6,406 nucleotides of DNA from Candidatus Zixiibacteriota bacterium (GTDB lineage: Bacteria; Zixibacteria; MSB-5A5; GN15; PGXB01): the NCBI GenBank assembly GCA_026397495.1, contig JAPLUS010000025.1, positions 1 through 6,406 on the forward strand, written 5' to 3'. The notes under the pieces are model-generated. The model did not search any database and was not told the DNA's origin. It worked only from the letters and a program-made list of their open reading frames with translations. Numbering within the stretch: position 1 is the stretch's first letter; every line of letters begins with the position of its first letter. Shown here piece after piece: positions 5,488 through 6,406 of the stretch. Position numbers and translations under genes: made by a program.

Positions 5488-6406
5488 ATGAGATTTTATA
5501 AACAATGTATCGGGGTAGTTTCGTTATTATTGCTCCTTTTCCCTGCTCTGCTTCTCGGGCAGGCTAAAGTGGGAACGGCTGGATTATGTTTCTTAAAACT
5601 GGGCGTATCAGCGCGGGCTATGGGTATGGCGGAAGCTTCTACTGCCGGCGTCAGCGATGCCTCCGCGATCTATTATAATCCCGCGGCACTGACCTATGTC
5701 AATGGCCGTGAAATAATGTTTACTCATATTGCTATGCCGGCCGATATCAATTATGAATTTTTGGGTCTGGCTTTCCCTGTAGAAGCTATTGGAGGGGTAA
5801 TCGGTGTTGGAGCCTACTCTTTAAATACCGGGGATATTCTTTATACCGATTACTTTTATTACTCTGGCCTTGATAGTCTTAACAACGCTCAATACTTCAC
5901 CGCCAGCGATATAGCGGTAGCGGTAAGTTATGGACGTTTTTTAACCGACAAATTTTCAATCGGCTTTACGGCCAAATTCATTCAGGAAAACCTGGAACTG
6001 CTATCTGCCTCGGGCTGGGCCGCTGATGTCGGCACTTGCTATAATTCAGGATTCAGAAATTTCAAGTTAGCTATGGCTATTACTAATTTTGGCCCGGATT
6101 TTAAATACATTGATAAGGCCGTTCCTCTTCCCATCAATTTCCGCTTTGGAGCTTCGATTGATTTATTGAAAACACGCGATCATCTGATTACCGTTGCCGC
6201 GGAGGGAGCCCATCCATCAGATAATTTGGAAAAATATAATGCCGGTATGGAGTATAGATTTCGGGAGAGATTTAGTCTCCGGGTCGGGGAGAGACTTCAC
6301 TACGATTCTGATGGGTTGACGGCCGGCGCGGGCTTACGGGTGCCGATTGGCGGCAATATGGATTTATCGGTTGATTATGCCTACCAGGATTTTGGTATTT
6401 TGACAC
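5488..6406 (+). CDS. PorV/PorQ-family (UPF0164-type) outer-membrane beta-barrel protein (3' partial)
   Basis: 306 codons are present and the frame is still open at the window end. A signal peptide with core V-V-S-L-L-L-L-L-F-P-A-L-L-L-G is followed by Q-A-K-V-G-T-A-G. The mature N-terminus carries the family hallmark: F-L-K-L-G-V-S-A-R-A-M-G-M-A-E-A, then G-V-S-D-A-S-A-I-Y-Y-N-P-A-A-L near residues 55-70. Amphipathic beta-strands follow, including late G-A-G-L-R-V-P-I and L-S-V-D-Y-A-Y-Q. FadL-like barrels of this family usually run about 300-350 residues, so perhaps 15-25 residues are missing. In Bacteroidota, PorV is an outer-membrane part of type IX secretion that hands cargo to the attachment complex. 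Many FCB-lineage genomes hold several paralogues of unknown role, so membership does not prove type IX function. Its position 37 nt behind the receptor suggests joint expression. Confidence 0.9.
   Translation, partial: MRFYKQCIGVVSLLLLLFPALLLGQAKVGTAGLCFLKLGVSARAMGMAEASTAGVSDASAIYYNPAALTYVNGREIMFTHIAMPADINYEFLGLAFPVEAIGGVIGVGAYSLNTGDILYTDYFYYSGLDSLNNAQYFTASDIAVAVSYGRFLTDKFSIGFTAKFIQENLELLSASGWAADVGTCYNSGFRNFKLAMAITNFGPDFKYIDKAVPLPINFRFGASIDLLKTRDHLITVAAEGAHPSDNLEKYNAGMEYRFRERFSLRVGERLHYDSDGLTAGAGLRVPIGGNMDLSVDYAYQDFGILT

Noticed and set aside
1..6406. CRISPR array, insertion sequence or phage attachment site
   Set aside because: I saw no spaced direct repeats, transposase or integrase coding sequence, or duplicated tRNA end.

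Overview
The window reads as chromosomal DNA of a Gram-negative bacterium from the FCB superphylum or a related candidate phylum (Zixibacteria, KSB1/Calditrichota or Marinimicrobia-like). The evidence is a TonB-dependent receptor with an N-terminal carboxypeptidase-regulatory-like domain, followed directly by a PorV/PorQ-family (UPF0164-type) outer-membrane protein. Short Asp/Asn/Gly calcium-loop motifs of the form D-x-N-x-N-G-x-Y-D, which I associate with proteins of these lineages, support the same placement. This assignment is inference; no taxonomic marker settles it. All supported genes lie on the + strand.

Layout. (1) 1-876: the 3' part of a PP2C-type Ser/Thr protein phosphatase gene whose start lies before the window. 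It ends in a single C-terminal membrane anchor. (2) 894-1018: a sigma70-like promoter and a tRNA-Arg(ACG) gene. (3) 1077-1779, possibly to 1829: a lipoate/octanoyl-transferase-like (LplA/LipM family) gene broken by at least one frameshift and apparently by a small internal deletion. The pieces still carry the family's signature motifs. (4) 1780-2096: a non-coding stretch with a plausible promoter, a small hairpin at the predicted transcription start, and a 17-bp AT palindrome in a leader of about 190 nt. (5) 2097-5450: a 1117-residue TonB-dependent receptor with a signal peptide, regulatory-like domain, plug and beta-barrel. The barrel is interrupted by an insert of about 200 residues bearing seven EF-hand/dockerin-like calcium-loop motifs. 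(6) 5488-6406: a PorV/PorQ-like outer-membrane protein cut by the window end just short of its C-terminus.

How the parts relate. The receptor and the PorV-like gene are 37 nt apart, each with a strong Shine-Dalgarno, and look like one transcription unit for outer-membrane proteins. The phosphatase, tRNA and broken ligase look like ordinary neighbours with no evident functional tie to the receptor. The most unusual element is the acidic repeat array predicted to sit in a surface-exposed loop of the receptor. Its substrate and the role of the adjacent PorV-like protein cannot be read from the sequence.
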